Shown: positions 1 through 9,700, numbered from the stretch's first letter. The stretch is DNA of 64,000 bases from Bog-375 sp049587755 (GCA_049587755.1 JBAVEN010000005.1:1-64000); one strand, 5' to 3'. Program-made: numbers and translations. Notes: generated from the sequence alone by a model not told the origin.

Positions 1-213
1 TGGCCAGCAAGCGTTGCACTCAGGTGGTACTGAACTTCCGGCGCCCGTGAACGGCATGCGGGGTCCCCCTTGGGCTGGACTCCCGACGGAAGATCTTGGA
101 TTCTGGAATCCATAACCGCCGGCGGTATACGGATAGCGATTATTGCCGCCCGCCGGATAGCAGAGGGTAAGGAACGAATCGACCTGATATTGTCCGCCAT
201 CCAGCGGGCTCAC
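1..213 (-). CDS. Possible 5' part of an unrecognised ORF running off the left edge
   Basis: The minus strand is open from the left edge to an in-frame TAG at 313-315. The only usual start codon in the upper part is a GTG at 213 with no clear ribosome-binding site; a good purine-rich stretch near 297-307 precedes a TTG in another frame. The predicted peptide is rich in Gly, Pro, Tyr and Asn and includes YPYTAGGYGFQNP. I do not recognise it. Codon bias weakens towards the edge, so it could be non-coding, or the start of a frameshifted gene. Positions 214-451 hold no other gene; 330-400 is AT-rich and probably contains a promoter for the rightward gene that follows. Confidence 0.2.
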   Translation of the reverse strand, partial: MSPLDGGQYQVDSFLTLCYPAGGNNRYPYTAGGYGFQNPRSSVGSPAQGGPRMPFTGAGSSVPPECNACWP

Positions 214-451
214 ATCAACGTAGTTTCTACTCGAATCATCGGGTGGCCGAAACGCACGGCGAAAGTCCGCGAAGCCCCGGCCACCCGCAACGCCTCTTTC
301 CTCTTTTTCACCCTAGCCTCAAGCCCGTAGTGTGCGCAAAAATACTTACACAAATCAACACATCTAAATTCTCAAAATTCCCCCGAACCTCCATAGACCT
401 GGCTGCAACCGATCGTCAGGGCGCGTGCTCCAATCCACCGGAGGTGTCAAA

Positions 452-919
452 ATGGCAGCACGGCTGAACTATGTGAAGGCCTTTCCAGAGGGCTTCAGCG
501 CGATCCGGAATCTGGAGAAAGCGATTGGCGCGAGCGGGCTGGAGCCTTCACTGCTGGACCTCGTGAAGATTCGCGCGTCGCAGCTCAACGGCTGCGCTTA
601 TTGCATCGACATGCACACCAAGGACGCTCGAGCGCGCGGCGAGACCGAGCAACGAATCTACGCGCTCTCTGCATGGCGGGAGGGTCCGTTTTTCACTCCG
701 CGCGAGCGCGCCGCCCTGACCTGGACCGAGGCCCTCACCAACATCCAGCAGGGTCACGTACCGGACGCCGTCTATCAGGAAGCCCGCCGCGAGTTCGACG
801 AAGCCGACCTGGTGAAGCTCACCCTGGCTATCACGCAGATCAACGCCTGGAATCGCATCGCAATCGGCTTTCAGGCCGAGCCCGGGACCTATCAGCCAAA
901 GGCGCACGCCGCCGCCTGA
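452..919 (+). CDS. Carboxymuconolactone decarboxylase family protein (AhpD-like)
   Basis: 155 residues of the all-helical CMD/AhpD fold. The family signature CxxCxxxH is present as C48-A-Y-C51-I-D-M-H55, preceded by a conserved KIRAS helix, so a redox-active cysteine pair with a proton-relay histidine is likely, as in alkylhydroperoxidase D-like proteins. The start at 452 is chosen over an upstream ATG at 425 because a GGAGGTG ribosome-binding site lies just before it. It stands alone, between the unclear left-edge ORF and a convergent regulator gene. A role in peroxide or thiol redox defence is inferred from the family; the substrate is unknown. Confidence 0.9.
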   Translation: MAARLNYVKAFPEGFSAIRNLEKAIGASGLEPSLLDLVKIRASQLNGCAYCIDMHTKDARARGETEQRIYALSAWREGPFFTPRERAALTWTEALTNIQQGHVPDAVYQEARREFDEADLVKLTLAITQINAWNRIAIGFQAEPGTYQPKAHAAA

Positions 920-947
920 GGAGACCGCCGGCGCGCCGCGGCTGAGC

Positions 948-1325
948 CTACTTCAGCAGGTTCAGAATCTCGGTGAGCTGGCGGCGGATTTCGGGCCACG
1001 GATCGATAGCGAACAATTCCTGCTGGACGGTGGCGGAGCGCCTGGCTTTGGCGCCGCGGCCTTCCGCCTGCAACGACTGCCGCGCGCCTTCGATGGTGTA
1101 GCGCTTCTCGTAAAGCAGATGCTTGATGCGCAGCAGCAGTTCGACGTCCTTGCGCCGGTACAGGCGGTGGCCGGTGCCGGATTTCTTCGGCTGCAGCACC
1201 GGGAACTCGGTCTCCCAGAAGCGCAGCACGTAGGGCTCCACGCCCAGCAGATCGCTCACCTCTCCGATCTTAAAGTACAGCTTATCCGGGATGTCCGGAG
1301 TTCCGGGCTGTAGCGCTGCGTCCAT
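948..1325 (-). CDS. MerR-family transcriptional regulator
   Basis: 125 residues. The N-terminal winged helix-turn-helix is clear: KIGEVSDLLGV, then VLRFWETEF and the wing HRLYRRKDVELLLRIKHLL. The C-terminal part is short and lacks the cysteine or drug-binding domain of metal or multidrug sensors, so the signal is unknown. The gene starts 23 nt after the stop of the leftward hydrolase-like gene and is probably the last gene of that operon, which suggests it may regulate it. No strong ribosome-binding site is visible before the ATG. Confidence 0.88.
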   Translation of the reverse strand: MDAALQPGTPDIPDKLYFKIGEVSDLLGVEPYVLRFWETEFPVLQPKKSGTGHRLYRRKDVELLLRIKHLLYEKRYTIEGARQSLQAEGRGAKARRSATVQQELFAIDPWPEIRRQLTEILNLLK

Positions 1326-1348
1326 GCTCGACCATTCGTAATCCTAAC

Positions 1349-3406
1349 TCACTCGATGGTCAATGTCACGATGTGTTGTCCGCGGGGCAGCAATAGGGTA
1401 TTCGGGCCGGCCCGGTCCGCCGTAGTGGGGATCGAATCGATCTCCACCGTCCGTGGCGTGCGATCGAGCACGGCGATGGCGCGCGCGCCGCTTTGATAGC
1501 TGAACTCGATGGTGTGCGCGTCGAGGCTGCGGGCGGCTTTCAGCTCGCCGTTGAGCCGCAGCAGCCGCGGGCCGGAATCCGCCGGCGCCGTCTCGATGCT
1601 GTGCGCCCCGGCCGGAAGCCACACCGTTTCCGCATCCCGAACCGGCCAGGGCTGGCCATCCACCAGGGCCGGGCCATGCCACGGAACTCCCACCCCATGA
1701 GCCGATTCCACCACCAGCTTCGGCCCGATGCGCTCCACCCTGCTAACGGTGGCCGCGGCCGAAGGCAGCAGCCCCAGGTCCGGCGCCAGCAGCGAGTTCT
1801 CAAAGTACAGTGTGACGCGGTCGAAGTTGCGCGCTGCATTGTGCACCATCTCGAACAGCTCGGTGCCGGTTTGCTGCTTGGTCGGATAGACGTTCTGATA
1901 GCGGTCCACGATGTTCAGGTCGATGGCCAGTTTGTCGCGGTGACTGGTGGTCGCCTGGTAGCGTTCCGCGATCGCCTGGTAACGCTGCGGTCCCAGGTTC
2001 CAAACCGTGGCCGGATCTTCGATCAGAAACGTGAAGCTGTGCGTGTCGAGCAGGGGTAGCACGCGCGCGGCGTCGGCGCCGATGGCGTCGCGCATTCCGG
2101 TATCGAAGCGGTCATCCACGTGCGTCAGCACCAGGTCCAGATAGGGCTTCTCGAGGCGCAGGCTTCCGAGCACGCCCAGCCATTCCTCTTCCATCCGCTG
2201 GGCCAAACCGGCGCGATAGTCCAGAAACTGCTTTCGCGCCGCATCGTCGTGGCTCCGCCCGGCGAACAGGTCGATCGGATCGAAGCCGGCGCGCACCCGA
2301 AACTCGCGGCGCACGTCGTCGTTCATGGGCGTGAAGCGCGCCGGGTTGCCCATGCCCTCCAGCGATTCGAAATAGAGCTCGGCCAGATTCACGCCGTCCC
2401 AGTCGAAGCGTTTCACCAGCGACGCCGTACCGTCCGCCGCGGCGCGGAAACAGTCGCGGTTGGTCAGGTTCATCAGCTTGCGCCAGTCGAGCTGGGCATC
2501 CTGCAAGATCGCCGTTTTTTCCCGCCACGCCGGATGGTCCACCCAGAATTTCTCGCTGACGTGTGGCAGCTCCAGCCAGGCATACACCAGGATGCCTTCG
2601 CGGTGACAGGCGGCGATCAGTTTCTTGAGGTACGCATCCTGCTCCGGGTCTGCTTCCCAAAAATGCCAGGCGGCCACGTGCAGCGCCGCCACCCCGCTCG
2701 AGCGCCAGCGCGCCGCGAAGTAGTCCAGGTCCACGCGCGAGCGGTAAGCGGAATCGAAGAACGCCCACAGCCGCGCTGATGAGAATGGCCGCTCCATACC
2801 GAGATCCGTCAGCGCCTGCAGCAGGTACGGAAAGCGCTCGTAGCCGTGCGCGCCTGGCGGCACCGCCACCCACAGCAGAATCCCGGCGCCGCGCTTCATT
2901 CCCGCCATCATCGGCGCGCCGGTCCAGCGTTCGCGGGTGAAGACCGTGGCGCCGCCGGGCAGCTCGAAGACCGGCAGCTCGAGCCCCTTTTCCCAGACGA
3001 TGGCTAGGCCGGGACGGTGCACATCCGTGAGGCTGCCAACCTTGACGAACCCCTTTCCGCGCCGGAAGCCGAACATTTCGGCCAGCGAGGATTCGCCTTC
3101 CAGGATCATAATGGCGCCCTGGTCCACGCGCTCATTCCACTCGTTCGAAGCGGGCGTGCCGGTGCGCGCCACGAAAACGTGCGCCATGTTGGCGGGCTGC
3201 CGCACCAGGCCAATTGACGAAAGGATCTCCGGCCACGCGCCTGCGTCGGCGCTCAGCACGCAGTAATAGGGCAGCGGAGCCGCCGAGGCCAAAGCGGCGG
3301 CGAGCAGCGCAATGAGGATCAGTTGCGTAGCGACCGTAGCGATCCAGGCAACCGCTCCCCGACGGTCGCGGCTCCGATCCGTACACGCGCTAACGAGTAA
3401 ACGCAT
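1349..3406 (-). CDS. Secreted TIM-barrel glycoside-hydrolase-like protein
   Basis: 685 residues with an N-terminal hydrophobic segment (about 20-43) ending in ASA, so it is probably exported. Residues about 45-200 form a globular domain I cannot name. Residues about 215-500 read as a TIM barrel: repeated beta-alpha pattern, VYAWLELPH, and DWDGVNLAELYFE with acidic residues where family-10-like hydrolases and the PgaB C-terminal domain carry theirs. A beta-rich tail follows. The ATG overlaps the last 17 nt of the upstream TPR/beta-barrel gene, so the two are translationally coupled. The pairing suggests polysaccharide export and processing; substrate unknown. The first 20 or so codons overlap a dispersed repeat (see 3351-3376). 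Confidence 0.6.
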   Translation of the reverse strand: MRLLVSACTDRSRDRRGAVAWIATVATQLILIALLAAALASAAPLPYYCVLSADAGAWPEILSSIGLVRQPANMAHVFVARTGTPASNEWNERVDQGAIMILEGESSLAEMFGFRRGKGFVKVGSLTDVHRPGLAIVWEKGLELPVFELPGGATVFTRERWTGAPMMAGMKRGAGILLWVAVPPGAHGYERFPYLLQALTDLGMERPFSSARLWAFFDSAYRSRVDLDYFAARWRSSGVAALHVAAWHFWEADPEQDAYLKKLIAACHREGILVYAWLELPHVSEKFWVDHPAWREKTAILQDAQLDWRKLMNLTNRDCFRAAADGTASLVKRFDWDGVNLAELYFESLEGMGNPARFTPMNDDVRREFRVRAGFDPIDLFAGRSHDDAARKQFLDYRAGLAQRMEEEWLGVLGSLRLEKPYLDLVLTHVDDRFDTGMRDAIGADAARVLPLLDTHSFTFLIEDPATVWNLGPQRYQAIAERYQATTSHRDKLAIDLNIVDRYQNVYPTKQQTGTELFEMVHNAARNFDRVTLYFENSLLAPDLGLLPSAAATVSRVERIGPKLVVESAHGVGVPWHGPALVDGQPWPVRDAETVWLPAGAHSIETAPADSGPRLLRLNGELKAARSLDAHTIEFSYQSGARAIAVLDRTPRTVEIDSIPTTADRAGPNTLLLPRGQHIVTLTIE
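3351..3376. repeat. Dispersed CCGCTCCC...GTCGCGGCTCCG repeat, copy inside a coding region
   Basis: The sequence accgctccccgacggtcg followed by cggctccg matches copies at 40241-40267 and 59835-59858, and inverted at 59642-59665. This copy lies inside the start of the hydrolase-like gene and encodes part of its charged N-terminal extension (around residues 11-18), just before the signal sequence. Confidence 0.6.
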
Positions 3407-5360
3407 ACCAGATTCCCGTGCGGAGGTCGTTGAAGTTGGCCGGGCGGCTGCCGTCTGCGCTCAGCAGGTACGAGCCGCGCAGCAAGCTGGTGGTGACGTA
3501 CATCGAGCGCGGCATCCACGCCGCGCGGAAACGCACCCCCGGCCCGGTTTCGACAAAATTCGCCCAAGCCTGCCGCTCGTTATCGATGGTGAAATTGCCG
3601 CTCCAGAAGAACTGGGTGCGAAACGCGGCCGGCCCCATCGAATAGCCGAAACGCGACTGGTCGTATATCAGGAAGTCATTGCCGAACCTGCTGATGAAAA
3701 CGCCGTCCGCGGTGGTATCGGCGAACCAGCCCGGCGATTCGGCGGTGAGCGAGCGGCCGATCAGATGCGCATAGTTCACTCCGCCGCGGTAGTCGGGCAG
3801 AATGTGGCCGGTGGCATAGCTCATGGCGCTGCCGGCCTCGAACCAGGCGCCGGCGCCGTGCCACGGCAGCATGCGCACGCCGCCGGCGACGATGAATGAG
3901 CTTTCCGAAAGATACTGCGGCGAGACCGCGCCCACCGTCACCCGCGTATCGCCGACGAAGCGCACGCTGACATACGGTTGCAGGCGTGTCTTGTTGCGCA
4001 GCTCGGTCTTCGCCTGCGCGTACGAAAAGAAATCGTGCCAGCGCGTCGAATAAATGGGGTAGATCCAAACCGTGGTGCGGAATCGCTTGAGCGCGCCGCT
4101 CAGGTTGCGCCATGCCTGGCGGCCCTGGCTGGCCACCTTCGGATCGGGGCTGCGGCGCGCCAGTTCGAACCAGCGGGCCGCCATCGCATCCTGATGCAGG
4201 ATGTTGTAGGTCCAGCCAAGCTTGAGCATCGCCTCGAAATCGCCCGGATCGTCTTCGTGAGCCGCCTGCAGGTATTTGAGCGCATCCGGTATATAGCCCG
4301 CCTGGATGCTGCGCTCCGCCATAACCTTGGCGTCGATCGAATCGGTGACAGGCTGCGCGCGCCGGGTCAGCACCTGCGGCATGTGCAGCACGGCGCGGAC
4401 ACGGTTGGCCAGGTCCTCATCAGGGCCGGCCAGCACGCGCTGGAACAGCGGCATGGCGGCCGCATCGTCGCCGCGCGCGTGGAGCAGGAAACCGAGCTGG
4501 GTAGCGGCCAGCATATCGTCCGGCGCCGTCTCGGTGAGCGTGCGGAACTCCTGTTCGGCTTCGGGCTCGCGGTTCATGCGCAGCAGCAGATAGCCGAGCT
4601 CGCGCCGCAGCTCGACGTTGCGGGGATCGAGCGCGAGCGCGCGGCGGAATTCGGGAACGAAGGGGTAACGGCCGGGCAACAGCTCGCGCGCCTGCTCGGC
4701 GGCGCGCGGCTCGCCGCCGCGGGAAGCGGTCAGCAGCGCGGCAGTGGCATCGTCGGTGCGGCCCATAGCCTTCCACACCCGGCCCAGGTCCACCAGCACC
4801 GTGCGCCGGGCAGGCAGCAGCCGCCAAGCCTTCTCGAAATGTTCGGCCGCCAGCGGCAGCTCGTCGCGCTCTTCGGCCAGCGTGGCCAGCTCGAAGTGCG
4901 CGCTGAAATTGTCCGGACCCGCCGCCAGCGCGTTTTTCCAACGCTCGATGCCGGCGGCCAGCGGCTGGTCGATATTCTGAAACGCCCGCTCCGCCTCCCG
5001 ATTGCCGGTGCGGCGGATGCGGTCGAAAATGCGCCGCGCTTCCGCTATCCGCTTGCTCTCGTTGCAGAGGAAAGCGTACTCCATGGCCACCTGGACGTCC
5101 GCCGGGGCGATCGTCATCGCCGCGTGAAACTGGTCGCGCGCCAAATCGTTTTCGCCGATCTTGAGATAAGTGTAGGCCAGGTCTTTGCGGATCGAGGCGC
5201 GCTGCGGCTCGAGCCCGATGGCGCTGGTGAAGCCGGCCACCGCTGCGTCATAATCGTGCGCCCGCAGCGCGGCATAGGCGCGCGCCAGCGGCTCGTAGGC
5301 CGGGTCGGGCGTCTGCGCCGCCACCAGGGCGCACGCCGCCATTAGAATTGCGGCTCGCAT
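3390..5360 (-). CDS. TPR-repeat outer-membrane beta-barrel protein (PgaA/PelB/NfrA-like architecture)
   Basis: 656 residues. A signal peptide (MRAAILMAACALVAAQ) is followed by TPR-like helical repeats over about residues 20-420, with typical spacing such as AAVAGFTSAIGLEPQRASIRKDLAYTYLKIG. The last 228 residues are aromatic, beta-rich and end in WYAFTR, as expected for an outer-membrane barrel; the section resembles the NfrA C-terminal domain. This order, periplasmic TPRs then a barrel, is that of exopolysaccharide secretins such as PgaA, PelB and BcsC. The downstream hydrolase-like gene overlaps it by 17 nt. No synthase gene lies nearby, so an export function is inference from architecture. 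Confidence 0.72.
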   Translation of the reverse strand: MRAAILMAACALVAAQTPDPAYEPLARAYAALRAHDYDAAVAGFTSAIGLEPQRASIRKDLAYTYLKIGENDLARDQFHAAMTIAPADVQVAMEYAFLCNESKRIAEARRIFDRIRRTGNREAERAFQNIDQPLAAGIERWKNALAAGPDNFSAHFELATLAEERDELPLAAEHFEKAWRLLPARRTVLVDLGRVWKAMGRTDDATAALLTASRGGEPRAAEQARELLPGRYPFVPEFRRALALDPRNVELRRELGYLLLRMNREPEAEQEFRTLTETAPDDMLAATQLGFLLHARGDDAAAMPLFQRVLAGPDEDLANRVRAVLHMPQVLTRRAQPVTDSIDAKVMAERSIQAGYIPDALKYLQAAHEDDPGDFEAMLKLGWTYNILHQDAMAARWFELARRSPDPKVASQGRQAWRNLSGALKRFRTTVWIYPIYSTRWHDFFSYAQAKTELRNKTRLQPYVSVRFVGDTRVTVGAVSPQYLSESSFIVAGGVRMLPWHGAGAWFEAGSAMSYATGHILPDYRGGVNYAHLIGRSLTAESPGWFADTTADGVFISRFGNDFLIYDQSRFGYSMGPAAFRTQFFWSGNFTIDNERQAWANFVETGPGVRFRAAWMPRSMYVTTSLLRGSYLLSADGSRPANFNDLRTGIWYAFTR

Positions 5361-5505
5361 ACCGCCGTCAATGTAGTGGCCGGCCGGAGCGGATTTTCGC
5401 AGGTTTTGTGAACCTTGCGGTCAGGTCCCCGAGCGGCCACTCGAGCTTCTACCTTTCCGCGCGTTCGGCGGCGACTCGCCCCGGCCACCCAGTCGTGCTG
5501 TCTTG

Positions 5506-5685
5506 TATCAGGGCATGGCTTCAGCCGTGCCGCAAGATGCACGCATCATGAGGCTTTAGCCCCTGCCGCTTTTCCCTTGCCAGGTAGGTTCGGAGAGGCC
5601 CCGCTGCCGGGTTTGGCCATTTCCCAGGGGCTAAAAGCCCGACTCATTGCCGTGACTCTGGCACGGCTGAAGCCGTGCCCTGATA
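5506..5685. repeat. Head-to-head pair of two-hairpin palindromic repeats
   Basis: Outer arms: 5506-5531 and 5660-5685 are reverse complements with one mismatch; each contains the palindrome ggcacggctgaagccgtgcc (variant agccatgcc on the left). Inner arms: ggctttagcccctg at 5552-5565 and caggggctaaaagcc at 5625-5639. One unit is therefore caggggctaaaagccc, about 20 nt, then the ggcacggctgaagccgtgcc hairpin, and two units face each other. A third, single unit lies at 29625-29683. This is most of the 438-nt gap between 5361 and 5798; nothing else is seen there. Confidence 0.85.
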
Positions 5686-5798
5686 CAAAGCTGATCCGAC
5701 GTTCCCCCGAGCTGCCAACGCCGGGTGACGCCGGCCGGCGCAGCAGAAGCTCAGCCGACCGCGCCGGCTGCACCGATTCACTATCGGTGCGCAGCTTG

Positions 5799-6713
5799 TC
5801 AACCTGCCCCACACATGCGGCGCACTTCTTCGATCACCCGCTCGGGAGCTTCCATGGGGATGAAGTGGGAAGTACCTTCCAGCACCACATCGCGCCCGCG
5901 GGTGAAACGGCCGGCCAGGTCCGGCGCGGTCGGCGAGCTGGCCAGGTCGAGCTTGCCGGGGTTGCGAACAATCCCGGCGCGGAGGATGGTGACCGGCACG
6001 GCAACCTGGGCAACCTCGGCGTAAATGTTCGAGTCCGCGGTTATGGATTCCGCGTAGATGGAAGCTTCGGCGGCCGGCGGGCAGGCCAGCTCCAAATGTG
6101 AGCCGTTGGCTACCAGCCCGTATTGGCAATAGTCGCGCAGAATCTCCGGCCGCCAGGTAACGAACGGGGCGCGGCTGCCGAAGCGCTGGATCATCTCCTC
6201 CGGCGAGCGCCAGACGTTTTTGCGGCGCAAGATGAAGGCGAAATCGGGAGCCAGGCCGCCGTAGCGGAACACAGGGAAGATGGTGGGATCGATCAGCAGC
6301 ATGGCGGCGAAAGCTTCAGGGACCAGCGCCGCCGCCTGCACCATGGAGTGGCCGCCCGAGGAGTGGCCGATGCCGAAAGCGCCGCGCACGCCGAAGCTGC
6401 GCAGGATGCCGGCCAGATCCTTGCCCAGGTAGCGCCATCGGTACGGCGGATCGGGCCGCGCGCTGCGGCCGTGGCCGCGCGTTTCCACCGCTAGGCAGCG
6501 CCGCCCCGGCAGGCGGTGGATGATGTAGTCCCACAGCCGGCCGTGGAATCCCGTAGCATGCGCGAAAATCAACGGCGGGCCAACACCCGGCCATTCCCAA
6601 ACAGCGAGATCGAGCCCGTCAACATTGACGATGCGCAGCGCCGGATTTTCCGCAGCAGGTCGAAGCTCCACGGTTCGATTTTCGCATTGCGCCGCGAGCG
6701 CGCGGACCCGCAC
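5799..6713 (-). CDS. Alpha/beta hydrolase
   Basis: About 304 residues of alpha/beta hydrolase fold. The oxyanion-loop motif HATGFHGRLWD, the conserved ETRGHGRS, the nucleophile elbow GHSSGGHS and a C-terminal GTSHFIPMEAPERV supplying the catalytic histidine are all visible. The open frame reaches 6893, but that overlaps the end of the preceding receptor gene and crosses its terminator. I chose the GTG at 6713; a GTG at 6671 is an alternative, and neither has a good ribosome-binding site. The substrate cannot be predicted. Cytoplasmic location is likely because no signal peptide is seen with this start. Confidence 0.85.
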   Translation of the reverse strand: MRVRALAAQCENRTVELRPAAENPALRIVNVDGLDLAVWEWPGVGPPLIFAHATGFHGRLWDYIIHRLPGRRCLAVETRGHGRSARPDPPYRWRYLGKDLAGILRSFGVRGAFGIGHSSGGHSMVQAAALVPEAFAAMLLIDPTIFPVFRYGGLAPDFAFILRRKNVWRSPEEMIQRFGSRAPFVTWRPEILRDYCQYGLVANGSHLELACPPAAEASIYAESITADSNIYAEVAQVAVPVTILRAGIVRNPGKLDLASSPTAPDLAGRFTRGRDVVLEGTSHFIPMEAPERVIEEVRRMCGAG

Positions 6714-6728
6714 TCCGCCGCCCGGAAC

Positions 6729-6758
6729 AAAAAAAGGGGCAGGCACTGTGCCTGCCCC
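6729..6758 (-). terminator. Rho-independent terminator of the TonB-dependent receptor-like gene
   Basis: Perfect inverted repeat ggggcaggca (6736-6745) and tgcctgcccc (6749-6758) with a 3-nt loop, followed on the minus strand by seven T residues (the A run at 6729-6735). It lies about 30 nt past the receptor stop codon and immediately before the hydrolase start, leaving no room for a separate hydrolase promoter. Confidence 0.88.
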
Positions 6759-6787
6759 GGATTCGAGATCTGCTGTGGGGTGAGTGT

Positions 6788-9700
6788 TTAGAACATAATT
6801 TTCAACGCCATCTGGATTTCGCGCGGGGTGGAAAAGGCGGTGATCTGGCCGAACGTTGCGCTCGACGAGATACTGGTGCCGGGGTTGTTCCAATTGGCGT
6901 GATTCATGATGTTGAAGAAGTCGGCGCGGAGGTCGAGGTTGAGCCGCTCCTTAAACTGGAAACGCCGGGATATGGCCATGTCCCAGTTGATCGAGCCGGG
7001 ACCGTAGAGGGAGTCTCGGCCGACATCGCCGAATTGGCCGCTGAAGACGGTGCAAGTGGTGGGAACGGGTGAGCCGTTACAAGTAAACGCTGCCGGGTTG
7101 AACCAGGTGAATCCATTCCCCGCGTCAGACACGCCGCCCGCGTAAACGTTACTGGGCGCAATATTCTCCGGCCGGTCCAGGTTCTGGCCGCTCAAAGAGA
7201 TATCCTTGCCGTCGGCAAGCTGGATTGGGTCGCCGGTAAAGATGCTGACGATGGGAGCCAACTGCCAGTTCTTGGTAATCGCCTTGGCAAAGCTGCCGCC
7301 CAGTCCTGGGCTGGTGACTACCAATGAAGTGTTGAAGTTCTGCCGGTGGTCGAAGCCGCAATTGCCTCGCTCACCGTTGACGGCGGTGGGATTCTGGTAA
7401 ACCGGACCCGCTAATTCTCCGGCGAAATCCCAGTCGCTGACGCAGTGACTCCAGGTGTAGTTGACCAGGAAGGTGACGTTGTGAGACATGCGGTGATTCA
7501 CCGAAACCAGCAGCGCATGGTATTCTCCGTTAGAGCCGTCGGCGGTGGTCTGAATGTCGCCGTAATATTGCCCGGTGGTGGGGTTCGCCAGGTAGGTGAG
7601 GCGGCGCTGGTTGGTGTTGGATGTGCTTGCGGCAGCGCCGTTCACCGGGACGTCCACCGAGTAGTTGGCGTCAACCGATCCCCAGATGTGCCGGCTGGCG
7701 TTACCCAGGTAGTTGGCTGTCACCAGCCAATCGGTGGCAACCTGGCGCTGGTAGCTGAGATTCCACTGCATCACGTAGGTAGGCGCCACATTGGGTGGAA
7801 TACTGACGTACGCGCCGGCCACCGGGAAGACGATGTTGCCGGGGAACGGGTCGCCCGTCACGCCGCTCGGCGAGACATAGCTTGCGAACGGATTGGAGAA
7901 CTGCCCGCTGGTGAGCGAGAGGGAAGACACATACGGCGCATTGGTAGTCCAGCGCTCGGGGTAGAACAACTCGGTGGTATCGTGCATCAACGTGAAGGCG
8001 GCGCGAATGGTCTGCCTACCGTCGCCCTTGGGATCCCACACGAGGCCCAAGCGCGGCGAGAACGTAGCCCAATGGGACGCGGTGAGGGCTTTGCCGTAAG
8101 GATCCTGCGCGGTGTCGCCATAGAAGACCAGGCCCGCCGGCGCTTGCGGATACACGGAGCTGTGCCAGCCCTGTTCGAAGAGGTTCCAGTTGAACATGTT
8201 GCCACGCCCGTATTTGTCATACGCCGGCTCCTGAGGCTCCCAGCGCACGCCGTAGTTGATGGTTAGACGCGACGTGGCATGGAAGGAATCCTGCGCGTAG
8301 GCGGCGATCACCGTCTGGCGGATGTAATCGGAAATCACCTTTCCGTCGGTTAATCCGTTGAAGCGGCCGAGCAGAAGGTCGGCCATGCCATCGCCGCTGG
8401 TCGAGCCGTTGAATGTGAACTGCCCGTTCGCCTGCTGGTTGTTGACAGAGTTGAACTGGGTCTTACGGCCATCGAAGCCGAACATGAACTGGTGCCTGCC
8501 GCGGATCACCGTGAAATCGTCCGCCACCTGATACACATTGGTGTCGAACGTGGCCAGCGCACAGGTGCCGCAGCCGACGTTGAACCCGCCGCCGGAGTAG
8601 CCGCTGACGGCGAGCTGCGTATAGTCCGGCAGGGCCTCCCACATGTTGACGCCGAGTGTGTTCGGGCTGAACAGGTTGGAAGCATCAGCGCGGTCGTCTC
8701 GGCGCCGGTCGAAAGTGCCATGGAACGAATTCACCTCGGTGGGATTCAGCGTATAGGTGTCGCCGAGGGTCACCGTCTCTGCACGATCCTGGTTGCCCGA
8801 TGTTCCGGTGGTCAGCGCGTTGCTACCGTCGAACAGCACTTGGCCCAGATAGTCGTATAGGTAATAACGCCCGAACAAGCTGTGCTTATCACTGATAACG
8901 TAATCCACGCGGCCGATCCACTGGTCGTCGGGGTTGTCGGCGAAGTAGCCGTATTGCACAGCCCCGCAGGGGCTCGGAGAAACCGGCAGGTAACTGGAGG
9001 CCAGCTTGAACCCCGCCGAATCAAACGAGGAAGTGGGAATCAGGTTTCCGGCATAGGCATGACCGGACGGGTCCTTCAACTGCCGGGCAGCGCTCAAGCA
9101 ACCGCCGGCCGATTTGGCCGCATCCACCACGCTAAAGTTCCCTTGAAGCACCGCCGCGGTCGGAACATAAGCGGTGTTCGCGGACGGGTCGCTGCGCTGC
9201 CGCGTGCCCTGGTATCCGCCGAAGAAGAACAGCCTGTCCCTGATGATTCTGCCGCCGACGGTTCCACCGAACTGGTTGCGCTTCAAGCTGTCGCGCTTCG
9301 GTTGCGTCGTTGCTGCACCCGCCTGTCGGGCGTTGAGATCGCCGTTGCGCAGAAAGTCGAACAGGTCGCCATGGAAGGCATTGGTTCCCCCCTTGGTGAC
9401 GATGTTGACCACGCCGCCGGGATGCAATCCGTATTGCGCCGGGAGGCCGTTTGTCTGCACGTTGAATTCCTGAATGAAATCGGGGACCGGGATCGGCAGG
9501 TTCACGTTGCTGAACGGGTCGTTGTTGTCTCCGCCATCCAACAGGTAGTTGATGCCGTTGGCTTGCGAGCCGGCCACCGAGAACTGGCCCGATCCGTTCG
9601 ATCCCTGGATGTTCTTGCTGCCGGTCAGGTCGCCGCCATTGAGGGTCATGGTGCTGGTGCCGGCGCCGGTTAGCGTCAGCAACTGGGTTGGGTTGCGGCC

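Noticed and set aside
3978..5345. 455-codon plus-strand open frame opposite the TPR/beta-barrel gene
   Set aside because: Antisense shadow of TPR repeats, rich in Arg, His and Gln with no recognisable domain.
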